From Ceratothoa steindachneri (Eukaryota; Arthropoda; Malacostraca; Isopoda; Cymothoidae), in contig OZ018329.1 of assembly GCA_963969495.1 (NCBI GenBank), positions 68,870,160 through 68,934,159 on the forward strand: a stretch of DNA of 64,000 bases, given 5' to 3'. Numbering within the stretch: the stretch's first letter is position 1; the number at the start of each line of letters is the position of its first letter. The notes under the pieces are model-generated. The model did not search any database, was not told the origin of the DNA, and saw only the letters and a list, made by a program, of their open reading frames with translations. Of the stretch, positions 31,990-41,949 are shown piece after piece. The translations under genes and the position numbers were made by a program.

Positions 31990-33300
31990 AACACTAAAAT
32001 TTGTAAAAAAAACATTTGGACACGAGATAAATGAGGATCCAAAAGCGTACTAGAAGTTAGAAAACTTGAGAAGAACTGCATGGACATCATAGCTGAGAAT
32101 GGCAGTGTGCTTGTAAGCAATGAGGTGATCTCAAGTAAATGGCGAGAGTACAATGTGTCTATTGTGGGTATGGAAGATGGTTTGATTGTCTTTGTAGCCC
32201 CCAAATAATCCTACAGTTGGTTTTTAGTGCTGTGAGACTTCTGTAAAGTGGGGAGGTAGTGGAGTAGATATAGTCGCTGATATGCTAAAAATTGGTGATG
32301 TGTTTTTGTCATGTAGCTGTGTTGTATGACATTTGAAAGTGGAAGAGTGTTGCGTTAGTTTATATATGGGTAAAGTGAAGAAAGATGGATGTAAGAACTA
32401 AATTGAGATAAGTCTTTAGTGTTGTCAACAAGTATTGAAAATTCTGGAAGGAAGTGATAAGTGTGAGGAACTGGGAGAAGAATAGATGTGTGAACATCAA
32501 GGATAAGAATGGTAGGGTACTTGCGAGCAATGAGGAGGTAAAATGTACATTGATAGAATACTATATTTAGTTGGATAATGCAGGTATGGAAGATGATGCA
32601 AATGTAAATAGGATTGGCTTCGTGGATGTAAATCGTGTCCTGTATTCGAGTATGGAAAAAGTTAATCATGCAAGATGTTGTTAATGCTCTGATATATCTG
32701 GAAAGTGAGAAGGTAGCTAGGGTAGATAATAGTATCTGAAATGCTAAGTTGTTGTGGTAGCTATGCTGTAAGGCAATTGAATGTTGAAGTGGTGTAATAG
32801 TTCTGTTGTATACAGGTAAATGGGAGAAATGGGAATGCAAGCACTGTAGGATAAGGTTATTGATTGTTTAAAGTATAGTGTATGGAAAAATTCTGATTCG
32901 GTGTATAAGAAAGCTAACAAGAATTGTTAGGGGATGAACAAGGGTTTGTTTAAGTGCGAATAAGGTCTGTGTGTAGAGGAAAAATCTGGGATGAAAGGTG
33001 TAACCTGTATGCTGGCTCTATGGATCTGAATAAAGCTTGTGATGATTTAGATATAGAAGTTTTATGTTAGATGTTAAGATGGTAGTGAGTGGTAAACTAT
33101 GGGATGGTATGGATAGTACTTAATGTTGGAAGTAGGGCGTGTGTTAGGGTGAAAGATAGCCCGAGGGATTGGTTGGGTAGAGTACTGAAAATGCGGGGGA
33201 AAGGTGAGTGAGATTGATGACGGATAGGCTCTATGTTGGTGGCTGAGAGGGATTTGGAAATGCTGACCAAACTTTAGACAGGTCTGAGGGAAGGGGGGAT
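31990..33300 (+). mobile_element. Two RTE-like LINE remnants in tandem
   Basis: Twice in succession the text follows the RTE endonuclease-RT linker. The first has I-A-E-N-G-S-V-L-V-S-N-E-V (32090-32130) and G-K-V-K-K-D-G-C-K-N (32370-32400). The second has W-K-E-V-I-S-V-R-N-W-E-K-N-R-like text with D-K-N-G-R-V-L-A-S-N-E-E-V (32500-32540) and N-R-I-G-F-V-D-V-N (32605-32640). A diverged A-L-W-I-x-I-K-L-V-M-I region, equivalent to the D-L-E-K-A-Y-D motif, lies near 33012-33040. All are full of stops. The second copy passes into LINE-B text near 33300. Confidence 0.5.
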
Positions 33301-33309
33301 AATATCTGA

Positions 33310-34720
33310 GTTGGACACAGTGCGGCTTCCTCAAGTTCCACTCCACGTCAGATGCTCTTCTCCGGCTGGAAAATGACGTCTTTTGCGAACATTTTTGGTA
33401 AAAACTCAGTTTTTCACTATTATTAAGCACTTTGTTGGCTCCTAGCCCTGCCAACAGCTCTCACTGTATCTGCAGCTGATTTCGACGGTGCCTATGCCGC
33501 CGAGAGACGACAGCCATGCGCTTGGAAACACTCGAGAGTTCGGTATAGCCTTGGGGCGAGTGTCACCTGTGGTTCTGCCCAGGACGCCCGCTGGGCAGAA
33601 CCAGCGGGCGAGGTGACTATTTGTCACCTCGCCTCTGCTCCCAAAGCTTCTACAATGCCTGGAGTATTGCGTTCGGCCATTTTAGGTCACATTGTAGCCG
33701 TGCCAGTGTATACCGATGTTTCCAAGTCCCAAGAGGGGGTCGGTTTTCACGTTGTATTCGCTATGTTTGAGGTCCACGGGCTGCCAGGCGTTGCGTCTGT
33801 CTTCACGGCCGAGCTGGTGGCAATACACCACTCGGTACGGGAGATTACGCGACGTGCCCGGTTCAGAGACCGGATTGTGATCTATAGCGACTCACAAAGT
33901 GCCCTGAGTGCTCTCGGGGCATTGGAATCTCCGCATCCCCTGGTTCGCCATATCCATTACGCCACGGTTTTGGCAAGCCGGCAGATGTCGAGATTATCTT
34001 CTGCTAGGTTCCTGGACATGTAGGAATTGCGGGGAATGAGGGCGCCAAAGAGTCTGCCAGGACTCTGCGACCGGACCAGCGTTTCGCTCTTCCTCACACA
34101 TACTATATTGCAGGAATACGGATAGCTCTTCTGACTGCTGGGCAAAGAAGATGGGAGACGGTCGAAGGGAACGTATACTCGCGTGCCATTGCGCCGCGAC
34201 CGTTCCCATGGACCTACCCCTTAATGCCGCGAAGGCTTCAGGTTGCTTTCTGTCGTCTCCGAATTGGACGCACCGCCATTTGATGGAACGCTCGCCTGCG
34301 CCCTACTGTGAAGACTGCGTCGTTCCCCAGACTGTTCGACACATTCTTGTTGAATGTCCCAGTCGGGGATCTCCGTGCACGTTACCTGTCCCGGTACCGG
34401 GATGGACGGGGCCGCTACCGCCTGTCGCTTGTACTCGGGAAGAGTGCGTGCACATTCACTGGTGGACTTAGACTTTTTTGGGGGAGGGGGGCTTCTCCCT
34501 TTTACTTAGCTAGTGTTTTATTTGTTGTTTTCCTTGTAGGTCGCACGTTCCTTCGCCGGTAGGACTTCCCCCAGACGCAGGAGCTTGCTTCCTCCTTGTT
34601 ACGATTTTCCCATATTGTTATTTTTTTTCATTCTTATTTTAAACTAGCCTAGTGCTAGGCTTTTGTGAGTGCGGTGACTTGTGCCCAAGTTGGTAGTCGC
34701 CACACCTCTTTTCACGCTGG
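33310..34720 (+). mobile_element. LINE-B copy E1: short RT piece plus RNase H and 3' UTR
   Basis: A brief RT piece (33325-33400) is joined to the RNase H domain: P-V-Y-T-D (33698-33715), A-E-L-V-A-I (33806-33825) and Y-S-D-S-Q-S-A (33884-33905), with the G-H-V-G-I-A-G-N-E-like segment frameshifted near 34010-34040. The finger follows as P-Y-C-E-D-C and H-I-L-V-E-C (34300-34365). The 3' UTR ends in two hairpins (34646-34661; 34673-34701). Confidence 0.75.
34646..34701 (+). other. Two consecutive 3' hairpins of LINE-B copy E1
   Basis: First: AGCCTAG-TG-CTAGGCT, a perfect 7-bp stem. Second: GGTGACT pairing with AGTCGCC around a 15-base loop. The same pair recurs in other LINE-B copies with paired substitutions. 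Confidence 0.7.
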
Positions 34721-35730
34721 AACCGTGCCAGTGTAGACGGATGGCTTCAAGTCCCAAGAGGGGGTCTGCTTCCACGCCGTATCCCCTCTGTTTGAAGTCA
34801 GCGGGGCTCGGCCGAGCTGGTGGCAATATTCCACTCGGTTCGGAGACCGTATTGTGATTTATAGCGACTCACAACGCGCCCTAAGTGCTCTCGGGGAATT
34901 GGAATCTCCGCATCCCCTGGTCCACGATATCCGTGACACCACGTTTTTCGCAAGCCGGGCGGATGTAGAGATTATCTTCTGCTGGGTTCCTGGACATGTA
35001 AGAATTGTGTTGAATGAGGGCGCCAAGGAATCCGCGAGGACTGGGCGACCAGACCAGCGTTTTGCTCTTCCTCACACCGATTACATGGTAGGAATACGGG
35101 CAGCTCCCTGGGCTGCTTGGCAAAGAATATGGGAGACGGTCGTGGGGAACTTAAAGTTGAGGGCCATTGGGGCACGATTTTTCCCATGAACCTACCCCTC
35201 AATGCCGCGACGGTTTCAGGTTGCTTTCTGTCTTCTCCGAATTGGGAACACTCGCGGGACTCTCCGCCATTTGATGGAGCACTTGCCAACGCCCTACTGT
35301 GAAGACTGCGTTCTTCCCCAGACTGTTCGGCACATTCTTGTTGAATGTTCCAGTCTGGGCGATCTTCGCGCACGTTGCCAGTAACGGGACGAGCGGTGTC
35401 GCTACCGCTTATCCCTTGTACTTGGGACGGGTTCGTGCACATCGACTTTTAGATTGCATGACTTTTTGGCGCAAGCCGGCCTTCCCCCGTTTATTTAACT
35501 AGATTTTTATTTTTTTCTTTTCCTTGTAGTCCGCTTGTTCCTACACCGGGGATGGGTGGGGTGCGGACCCTTCCCCTCGACGCTGAAGCTTGCTTGTTGC
35601 CTTTTTCTTTTTTTTTAATCTGTTTTGTTTTTTGCATGTTATTTTATTGTAGCTTAGTACTATGTTGTCATGAGTGCGGCGATTTATGCCCAAGTAGGTA
35701 GTCACCAGATGAGCTCTTAATATTTAAAAA
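34721..35730 (+). mobile_element. LINE-B copy E2, RNase H and 3' UTR only, head-to-tail after E1
   Basis: Starts immediately after the E1 hairpin with a GTGCCAGTGTAGACGG segment encoding the RNase H V-x-T-D-G-F start, then Y-S-D-S-Q-R-A (34860-34885), the G-H-V-R-I-V-L-N-E region (34990-35015) and the P-Y-C-E-D-C finger (35290-35350). The 3' hairpin is at 35678-35706, followed by CCAGATGAGCTCTT and an A run. Confidence 0.75.
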
Positions 35731-35890
35731 AAAAACTTTCCTGCTGCCTCTGCGTTTTTATTTGTTGTTGTTTTTTAGCTTGTGCTTAACCTTGATCTTT
35801 CTTTTTATCTTTATTTGTTATCTCTGTAGGCTTTGTTGCGAGTAGGGCGACTTATGCCCTATTAGGCAGTCGCCAGATGTGCTCTCAAAA
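35731..35890 (+). mobile_element. LINE-B copy E3, 3' UTR tail only
   Basis: A third 3' end directly downstream: GGCGACT/AGTCGCC hairpin at 35846-35874, a perfect 7-bp stem with an inner GCC/GGC pair, then CCAGATGTGCTCTC and AAAATAAAA. Confidence 0.7.
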
Positions 35891-36231
35891 TAAAAAAAAA
35901 ATTGGGGGGGGGGGGGTCGAGATAACCACTCGAGGAAACCCACTTATGATTTTGATTCTTTTTTTTAGGGGCGGGGGGGGGCTCGTCCGCAAGTGTTTTC
36001 GTTAATTTCGTGAAACTCGGGTAGGGGACAGTTTCCAGTTATATTCATTTGGTGTCATTAACCAAACATCACCTGACGTTATTCATTGGCTGGACTTGAT
36101 GAGGAAAAGCAAATGTTTTTTCATCATTGTTGTGGTTACTCTATAATCGTCATACATACTCATTTGACCATGTTATTGGTTTATTGCTGGACCACAAGCA
36201 ACAGTGCCCTCAAACATTCTTTTTCTTTCAG
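35891..36231. other. Intron sequence with G-rich runs
   Basis: Two poly-G tracts (about 35905-35917 and 35970-35981) and AT-rich sequence leading to the zinc-site exon. No element was identified. Confidence 0.4.
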
Positions 36232-36669
36232 GTGGAAACGTACTTCCATGAGTTTGGTCACGTCATGCACAACATTTGTTCGAAAGCCACCTTCTCGTTA
36301 TTCTCCGGCACCAAAGTGGAAAGCGATTTCCTCGAGGCGCCTTCACAGATGTTGGAAAATTGGGTATGGGAGAAGGAACCTTTGATCCTCCTCTCTGGTC
36401 ACCATCGTACTGGTGCCCCTCTTCCTGACGACCTAATTGAAAAACTAGTTGCTACCCGCAAAACGAATGCAGGTGGCATTAATCTTCGCCAGATCGTCCT
36501 TGGTACCTTTGACCAACACATCCACACCCGTGCCAAAGCCGATACTCAGCAGATCTTCTCGGAGACGTACCAGAAAATCATGGGTATTACGCCCATTGAT
36601 AATACTAACATGCCCGCCTCTTTTAGCCATATATCAAAAGGTTACGACGCACGATATTACGGATATTTG
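36232..36669 (+). CDS. THOP1: Thimet oligopeptidase-like, catalytic zinc-site exon (146 codons)
   Basis: This largest exon follows CTTTCAG and ends before GTAAGA. It begins V-E-T-Y-F-H-E-F-G-H. The HEFGH box (36247-36261) supplies two zinc histidines and the catalytic glutamate. The third zinc ligand, the Glu of the E-A-P-S-Q-M-L-E-N-W block (36334-36336), lies 29 residues after the first His, the spacing seen in the human enzyme. Near the end, the G-Y-D-x-x-Y-Y-G-Y segment carries the tyrosines that stabilise the transition state in this family. No catalytic residue is missing, which argues for an active enzyme. Confidence 0.96.
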
Positions 36670-37010
36670 GTAAGAGAAAAACATGAGTTCCTTTCTTGCC
36701 ATTTGGGGTGGTAGCTTTGAATGGAGAATCAGAATTAAAATTTAATATAACAGGTGGGGGCGATTTTTGGAAGCCGCCTATTATACTTTTCCCTTAAGAA
36801 TTCCAGAAATATAATTTCAGCTGCGTGTTGTTGCTAAATGTAACCGCATCCTGATGCATAGAATAAGCGGAACCTCGGTTCGAAACCCGCTCATTCATGA
36901 ACTAATTATGCAATGAATGTATTATAGAATGTAAAGAAGGGTGCGAAAGTTTGCCAAATTATTTCAAATTGCTTGATTGGGCTAAGTGAACGAATATGAA
37001 AGGGAATGAA
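36670..37010. other. Intron sequence without recognisable feature
   Basis: AT-rich, after the donor at 36670. A GGTTCGAAACC word at about 36877 recalls a tRNA B box but no fold supports it. Confidence 0.35.
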
Positions 37011-38985
37011 AAGTGGGTGATAAAGGCGAGGAAACGATAGGTTTACGAGTGAGTTACGCTCCGCTCTCGCTTCATCCTAGACACACTGCCCTTGGTCCGA
37101 ACGATGTTTCCTATGCCATGCTTCGACACTTGGATGAAAGAGGCATCTTTCGGTTTGTAGATTTGTTCAACAGGATCTGGACAGATGGTATCATCCCAGA
37201 ATCCTGGAGAATGGTTACTCTGCTCGCTTTTCGCAAACTGGAGTGAAATCAGTATACCTCGACTGGTTTCCGCCCTATCTCTCTAATGCCCTTCGTGTGC
37301 AAGCGGATGGAGAATAGGTAAATGTTAAATCAACCTTTTTCCTGGACAGCTGAGGCCACATTTCTACGTGTGGCTTCCTCAAATTCCACTACAGTTCGGA
37401 TGCTCTGCTCCGAAGGGAAAATGTCTGCGAGACCTTCGTAGTAAGCACTACGCCACTTTGTTTATCGATTTGGAGAAGGTCTTTTATACCGCATCGCGAT
37501 ACTGTATCTTAGAGGCTCTCAACACGATGGGGACGACGGGACCCTTCCAGACCAATGGAGCAGGAGGAGGTCGTTCCGTATGGAACACTCTTCAATGTCA
37601 CACCCTTTGTCCTGACTATCAAAGGTATCACCACGGTGCTGCTCTACTTGGACGACCTTTCTGTCTTTTTAGGTGCGGCCCAGATCCCAACTCTGGAGAG
37701 GTCTACTTCAACAGACATTGAACCGTCTCTCTATCTCACTATGCCAAAGCCCACAGGTTTCGGTTTTCTTTGGTCGAGACTAATGTGTGGTGCACTTCTG
37801 CCTCCATCCACGGCTCCACCCCAACCAATGCCATTTCTTAAACGGGGCCCACGTGGAAGTGGTGGATTCATACTGTTTCCTTGGTCATGTTTTCGACCGA
37901 CACCTCACCTGGGAGGCTCGTATTAATAGCCTTAGGGAATTTTGTACCCTCGCCATGAATATTCTTCGTTCCGTGACGTTCAGCAATTGGGGTGCTGATA
38001 GGGCTACTGCCTTATTTTTCTACCAATCCTTTTTTCGTATCCGCAGCTGAGCGTTATTACGGAAGGTGGACTCGCTCCAACACACCGATCTTCGCTTGGC
38101 AGCCAGTACCTTCCGCGCGTCATGCTAGATCCGTGCCAGTGTACCCGGATGGCTCGAAGTCCCTGGAGGGCGTCGGCTTCCATGCTGTATCCTCTGTGTT
38201 TGAAGTCAGTGGGGCTCTACCAGGAGCTGCGTCTGTCTCCGTAGCCGAGCTGGTTGCAATACACCGCTCGGTACGAGAAATAACGCGTCGTGTCCGGTTC
38301 GGAGACCGGATTATGATCTATAGTGACTCAGAAAACGTCCCTCGGCACCTCTGGTTTGCGGTTGCCGCGAGCAGGGTGGATGTCGAGATTATCTTCTGCT
38401 GTGTTCCTGGACATGTGGGAATTGCGGATATTGAGAGCGTCAAAGAGTGCGCGAAGCCTGTGCGACCAGACTAGCGTTTCGGTCTTCCTCACACTGACTA
38501 CATGTCAGGAATCAGGGCAGCCCTCCCTGCTGCATGGCAAACAAGATGGGAGACGACCGAGAGGAGCTTAAAGTTGCGTGCCATTGCGCTGCGAATGTTC
38601 CCATGGACCTACCCCCAAATACCGCGACGGCTTCAGGTTGCTTTCTGTCGTCTTCGGCACATTCTTGTCGAATGTCCCAGTCTGGGTGATCTTCCCGCAC
38701 GTTACCTGTTCCACTTAACCCTTGTACTCTGGACGGTTTCATGTACACAGACTTGTGGACTATCTGACTTTTGAGAGGAGTCTGGCCTCCATTTTATTTG
38801 CCTTTCCTTGTTTTAGGCGGCGTTGCTGCGCCGGAGGAAGGCGGGCCGGGCCTCCCACCGATGCCTGAACGTTCTTTTTTTTTGCTTTTTGCATATTTAT
38901 TTTTGGTTTTTAATCTAAGCACATAGCATTAGGCTGTAAGGTGATTACGGCGACTTGTTCCCAGTAGGCACTCGCCAGATGACCT
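37011..38985 (+). mobile_element. LINE-B copy F: RT and RNase H to 3' end, 5'-truncated
   Basis: RT start with the G-P-N-D-V motif (37090-37110), I-D-L-E-K motif (37465-37485), Y-L-D-D-L catalytic region (37645-37662), then RNase H with P-V-Y-P-D-G-S (38132-38152; the first Asp of T-D is preceded by Pro instead of Thr), A-E-L-V-A-I (about 38245) and Y-S-D-S-E (about 38320). Part of RNase H is deleted after 38345, and the finger region is also shortened (38650-38690). 3' hairpin at 38949-38976 with the CCAGATGACCTCTAAAA end. Confidence 0.75.
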
Positions 38986-39196
38986 CTAAAAAAATTAATA
39001 TCCTAAAAGAATAAGAAAAATTGTACGTGTTTAAGTATCCTGAGTCTCGCGTTAGATTGGAATTCGATGGAGAAGTTCTCATCTTATAAAACATTGAATA
39101 TGGTGGGGGAGGGGAGGGGCTCTCTGAGGCACCTGGTGGGAAAATTTTCTTTCTAATTTTTACTCGTGAAATCTATTTATTTATTTTTCTCGGCAG
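38986..39196. other. Intron sequence before the terminal exon
   Basis: AT-rich with a short G-rich stretch. Nothing recognised. Confidence 0.35.
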
Positions 39197-39397
39197 TGGA
39201 GCGACGTCTTTGCTATGGACATGTTCGAAAGTCGCTTTAAGAAGGAAGGAATCCTAAATCCCGCAGTTGGGATGGACTACAGAACCAAAGTTCTTCGGCC
39301 AGGCGGTTCTAGAGACGCTTCGGATATTTTGCGTGATTTCCTCGGTCGAGAACCCTCCCACGCTGCCTTCCTTAAGAGCAAAGGACTTGCGGAATGA
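39197..39397 (+). CDS. THOP1: Thimet oligopeptidase-like, terminal exon (66 codons plus TGA)
   Basis: Preceded by CTCGGCAG. It starts with W-S-D-V and continues through the M-D-M-F, R-F, G-I-L-N, G-M-D-Y-R and L-R-P-G-G-S motifs to an F-L-G-R segment and a short C-terminal tail, then stops with TGA at 39395-39397. This is the expected C terminus of thimet oligopeptidase/neurolysin. The frame joins the Y-Y-G-Y-L end of the preceding exon. About 400 bp downstream hold candidate poly(A) signals before the next repeat. Confidence 0.95.
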   Translation, partial: WSDVFAMDMFESRFKKEGILNPAVGMDYRTKVLRPGGSRDASDILRDFLGREPSHAAFLKSKGLAE

Positions 39398-39790
39398 GGG
39401 AGTTTAAACAAGTCCTAAAATTATTATTTAAGAAATGCGTGAAATTGATTCTTGTTTACAGTTGCTTTTTTTTTTTGTCTAAAAGATGTTTTCAGTGCTT
39501 CATTGTTTTTCCATTTTCTCGTTCATTAAAGCTTCCCTCTACCTTTGTCTATAAATCGCTCTCAAATCCTTCTTTTTTTTTAATAATAATAATAATGGCA
39601 TATGTAAAAATAGGGAATATGATAGAATGCCTTGTGCTTCTCGGAGATGGCAAATTCCCAATTGTTTCGAATCATTTGTAAACATTTGAGAATTTCAAAT
39701 CATATTTATGGTGGTACCTTGTTAGAATATTTGGAGTAAATAAACGAGCAGCGAATGTAATCTATTTCCCCTCTAGGAGAATACCCTCTG
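39398..39790 (+). promoter_or_regulatory. Probable 3' UTR with candidate poly(A) signals
   Basis: AT-rich sequence follows the TGA of the peptidase gene. ATTAAA lies at 39525-39530 and AATAAA at 39739-39744. A CR1/repeat junction begins just after 39790, so one of these is the likely cleavage signal. Which one is used cannot be told from sequence. Confidence 0.5.
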
Positions 39791-39821
39791 TATCCTGTTA
39801 CACATGGCGCATAGACGGAAA
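39791..39821 (+). repeat. Interspersed short repeat R1, copy 4, left part
   Basis: CCTGTTACACATGGCGC matches the start of R1. The rest of R1 is found after the CR1 insertion at 40899. Confidence 0.45.
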
Positions 39822-40898
39822 AGTAGCAGGCTGGATAGAGAACTGGCTAAGTGGCAGACGGCAACGGGTGGTGGTGAATGGACAGGCTTCTGAGTGGGTG
39901 CCTCAAGGTTGTCCTGGGACCACTACTATTCATCATCTACGTCAACGACATGGAGGTGACATGGTTGCCAAGATTTCTAAATTTGCCAACGATACCAAGC
40001 TTGGTATGAACGTTGCAAAGGATGGAAATACTGCCCGCCTGCAGGAAGATTGGGGATTGGTCGGACATTTGGCAAATGCCTTTTAACGTGAACAAATGCG
40101 AAGTGATGCATCTCGGCCACCGAAACCCCCAATCTCATTATATCCTTAAGGTCACTGCTCTTTAATCTATCGACACTGAGAAGGACTTGGGTGTAACTAT
40201 AACTAGTGATCTCAAGTTCTCAAGGCAGTGCATTGAGGCGGAGAAGAAAGCCCAAAGGATGCTAGGTTATATCAAGTGACAGTTTGGATATCAGAACAAG
40301 GAAATAGTACTGTTTGTACAATTCACTTATCCGACCGCACCTGGAGTATGCCGTACAATTGTGGAGTCTCGTTTAGAAAGGACATCGAGAGATTGGAACG
40401 CGTTCAAGCCAGGGCAACCAAACTGATTCCCTCTATCAGGCATATGAGTTATAATGATAGACTAAGGGAATTAAATATGTTCTCCCTGGAGACCCGGAGA
40501 CTACGTGGTCAGCTTATCGAAGTGTTTAAAATACTTCGAGGCTTCGACAGACTGGACTACGGGGATATTTTCCAGCTCAGCGAGGAGAAAATAAGAAATC
40601 ACGGCTGCAAACTTGAACTGAAGCGATACCATCGTGATCTGTGTGAGAAATTCTTCACATACAGTATGTGTTAGTTGGAACGCACTTCCGACGGAAGTTG
40701 TCAGCAGTGAATCTGTTAACCAGTTTAACTCAAGACTAGATTAATTCTTGCGAAATCACCGTTAAGATCCTCGCGAGTGATCTTCGAGGTTGCCAACGGA
40801 CACCTTCGACGATTGCGCCAAAAGTACCCTTCTTGTATGGACCGTAAGGTCTAGGGTACTCTTCTTCCTTGTAGCACCTGTTGTCTCTCTCTCTCTCC
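39822..40898 (+). mobile_element. LINE-A (CR1-like) copy, strongly 5'-truncated
   Basis: Begins within RT ([13 protein letters not shown] motif) and ends with a hairpin (40823-40860), CCTTGTAGC and a short CT repeat (40884-40897). The active-site box reads F-A-N-D instead of F-A-D-D (about 39983), part of the G-V-P-Q-G-S-V-L-G block is deleted near 39900, and an L-G-Y-I-K-stop (TGA, about 40277) adds to the damage. Repeat R1 flanks it on both sides, which places the CT tract inside the element as its 3' tail. Confidence 0.8.
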
Positions 40899-41040
40899 GT
40901 ACTTGGTACCAGGAGAATCGTTCTCATCCAGGACAGATGGCAACTAAGGGATGCCCCCTCGCTAGGTTGAATTGAACTCTGACATCATTGGATAGTTGTG
41001 CTTTTCCCTTGTTCCTTCTCAGCATTCATTTCTCTCTAAT
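40899..41040 (+). repeat. Interspersed short repeat R1, copy 4, right part
   Basis: ACTTGGTACCAGGAG, GGGATGCCCCCTCGCTAGG and CTTCTCAGCATT follow the order of the R1 core. Diverged. Confidence 0.45.
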
Positions 41041-41640
41041 ACTACCCTCAACCCTCTGTCCGGGCTTAAGGACATGACCAGCTACTTCATACTGTCAGAA
41101 GAGGCTTTGGCGCACGAATAATGGGAATATCGAGTTTTGCCCCAATAACCGCTTCCCTGCGTTTAATTGGCTCACCACCTCCCTGTTGCCTTTCTCGTGT
41201 GCATAATAAGGCTGTATTACTGGTGGAGAATGGGCTCTACTGCCTTGTTGGTGGTTCCCAGGTCAAATAAAAGTCGGGTCCTGTCTCTGGCTCTGCCACA
41301 ACAGAGTTACAGATCCTGGCCGTCCTGTCGAGGATTAGTAGTTCCTAGTAAGGATATCCTCGCATTCGCCCTTCCTCTCTGGCTGCCCACTTGCAAGCTG
41401 CGACCTTTATGGAAAGCGCAGCCACTGGATATTTTCTGTTCTGTTTTTAGTCTGGCCTGAGTTGTTGATTCCTTAACATACCGAGAGCGAAGCCCTGAAA
41501 AGTACGAAAACCCGACAAAGGAGCGGCTGTACGGGCGATATAGCCCACCAATCCCTTTCTTGAATGTAAGGTTTTTCGTAGTTTGGTAGGTTTTTACAAA
41601 CTTTTACCAAAATATCCGACTACATCCCCCTCTGCAATTT
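41041..41640. other. Unassigned intergenic sequence
   Basis: Nothing recognised between repeat R1 and the 3' end of the minus-strand LINE-B copy. Confidence 0.3.
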
Positions 41641-41661
41641 TTTAATTTTGATAACCCATCT

Positions 41662-41720
41662 GGCGAGTGCCTTCTAGGGAAAAAGTCGCCGTACTTACGC
41701 TAAAGCCTAATACTTAGGCT
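41662..41720 (-). other. Two consecutive 3' hairpins of LINE-B copy G
   Basis: On the minus strand: AGCCTAA-GTA-TTAGGCT (41704-41720), a perfect 7-bp stem, then GGCGA...TCGCC (41662-41690), then CCAGATG. Compared with copy E1, the closing G-C pair of the first stem is an A-T pair here, a compensated change. Confidence 0.7.
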
Positions 41721-41949
41721 AGATTAAAAAACGTGTAACAACAAAGATAAAAAAAAGGAACAAAGGCTAAGATATAAGCTTAAAAAAAGACTACAAATCA
41801 AACAAATAACAAGATAAGCAAAAAGACAACAAGTAAACGCGCTCTGGCGTCTTGGATTGGCCCGAGGGCCCCATGCGCAGGAACATGAGACCTATAACAG
41901 TCACAAAGAGGAGGAGGCCTGCCTACTTCAAAAAGTCATATAGTCGGCA

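Larger units (their letters stand above)
10491..39397 (+). other. THOP1: Gene model: thimet oligopeptidase/neurolysin-like M3 metallopeptidase, 3' six exons
   Basis: Six exons on the + strand join in frame (35, 41, 46, 25, 146 and 66 codons, then TGA) to give the C-terminal 359 residues of an M3 zinc peptidase. This is about half of the usual roughly 690-residue protein. Every junction is phase 0 with an AG acceptor and GT donor. Family members are cytosolic or mitochondrial enzymes that cut short peptides inside a deep channel. Introns are about 6.8, 13.2, 0.7, 4.6 and 2.5 kb and are largely LINE debris, yet all exons are free of stops, so the gene looks functional. The N-terminal exons were not found in 1-10490. 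Thimet oligopeptidase and neurolysin cannot be separated from this half alone. Confidence 0.9.

Noticed and set aside
36840..36920. tRNA-like GGTTCGAAACC word in an intron
   Set aside because: The neighbouring bases do not form a T-arm stem, and no A box or acceptor stem could be drawn.
37011..39000. LINE-B RNase H (near 38.1 kb) as a host RNase H gene
   Set aside because: It is contiguous with LINE-B RT text, shares the family's 3' hairpin and is frameshifted and partly deleted.
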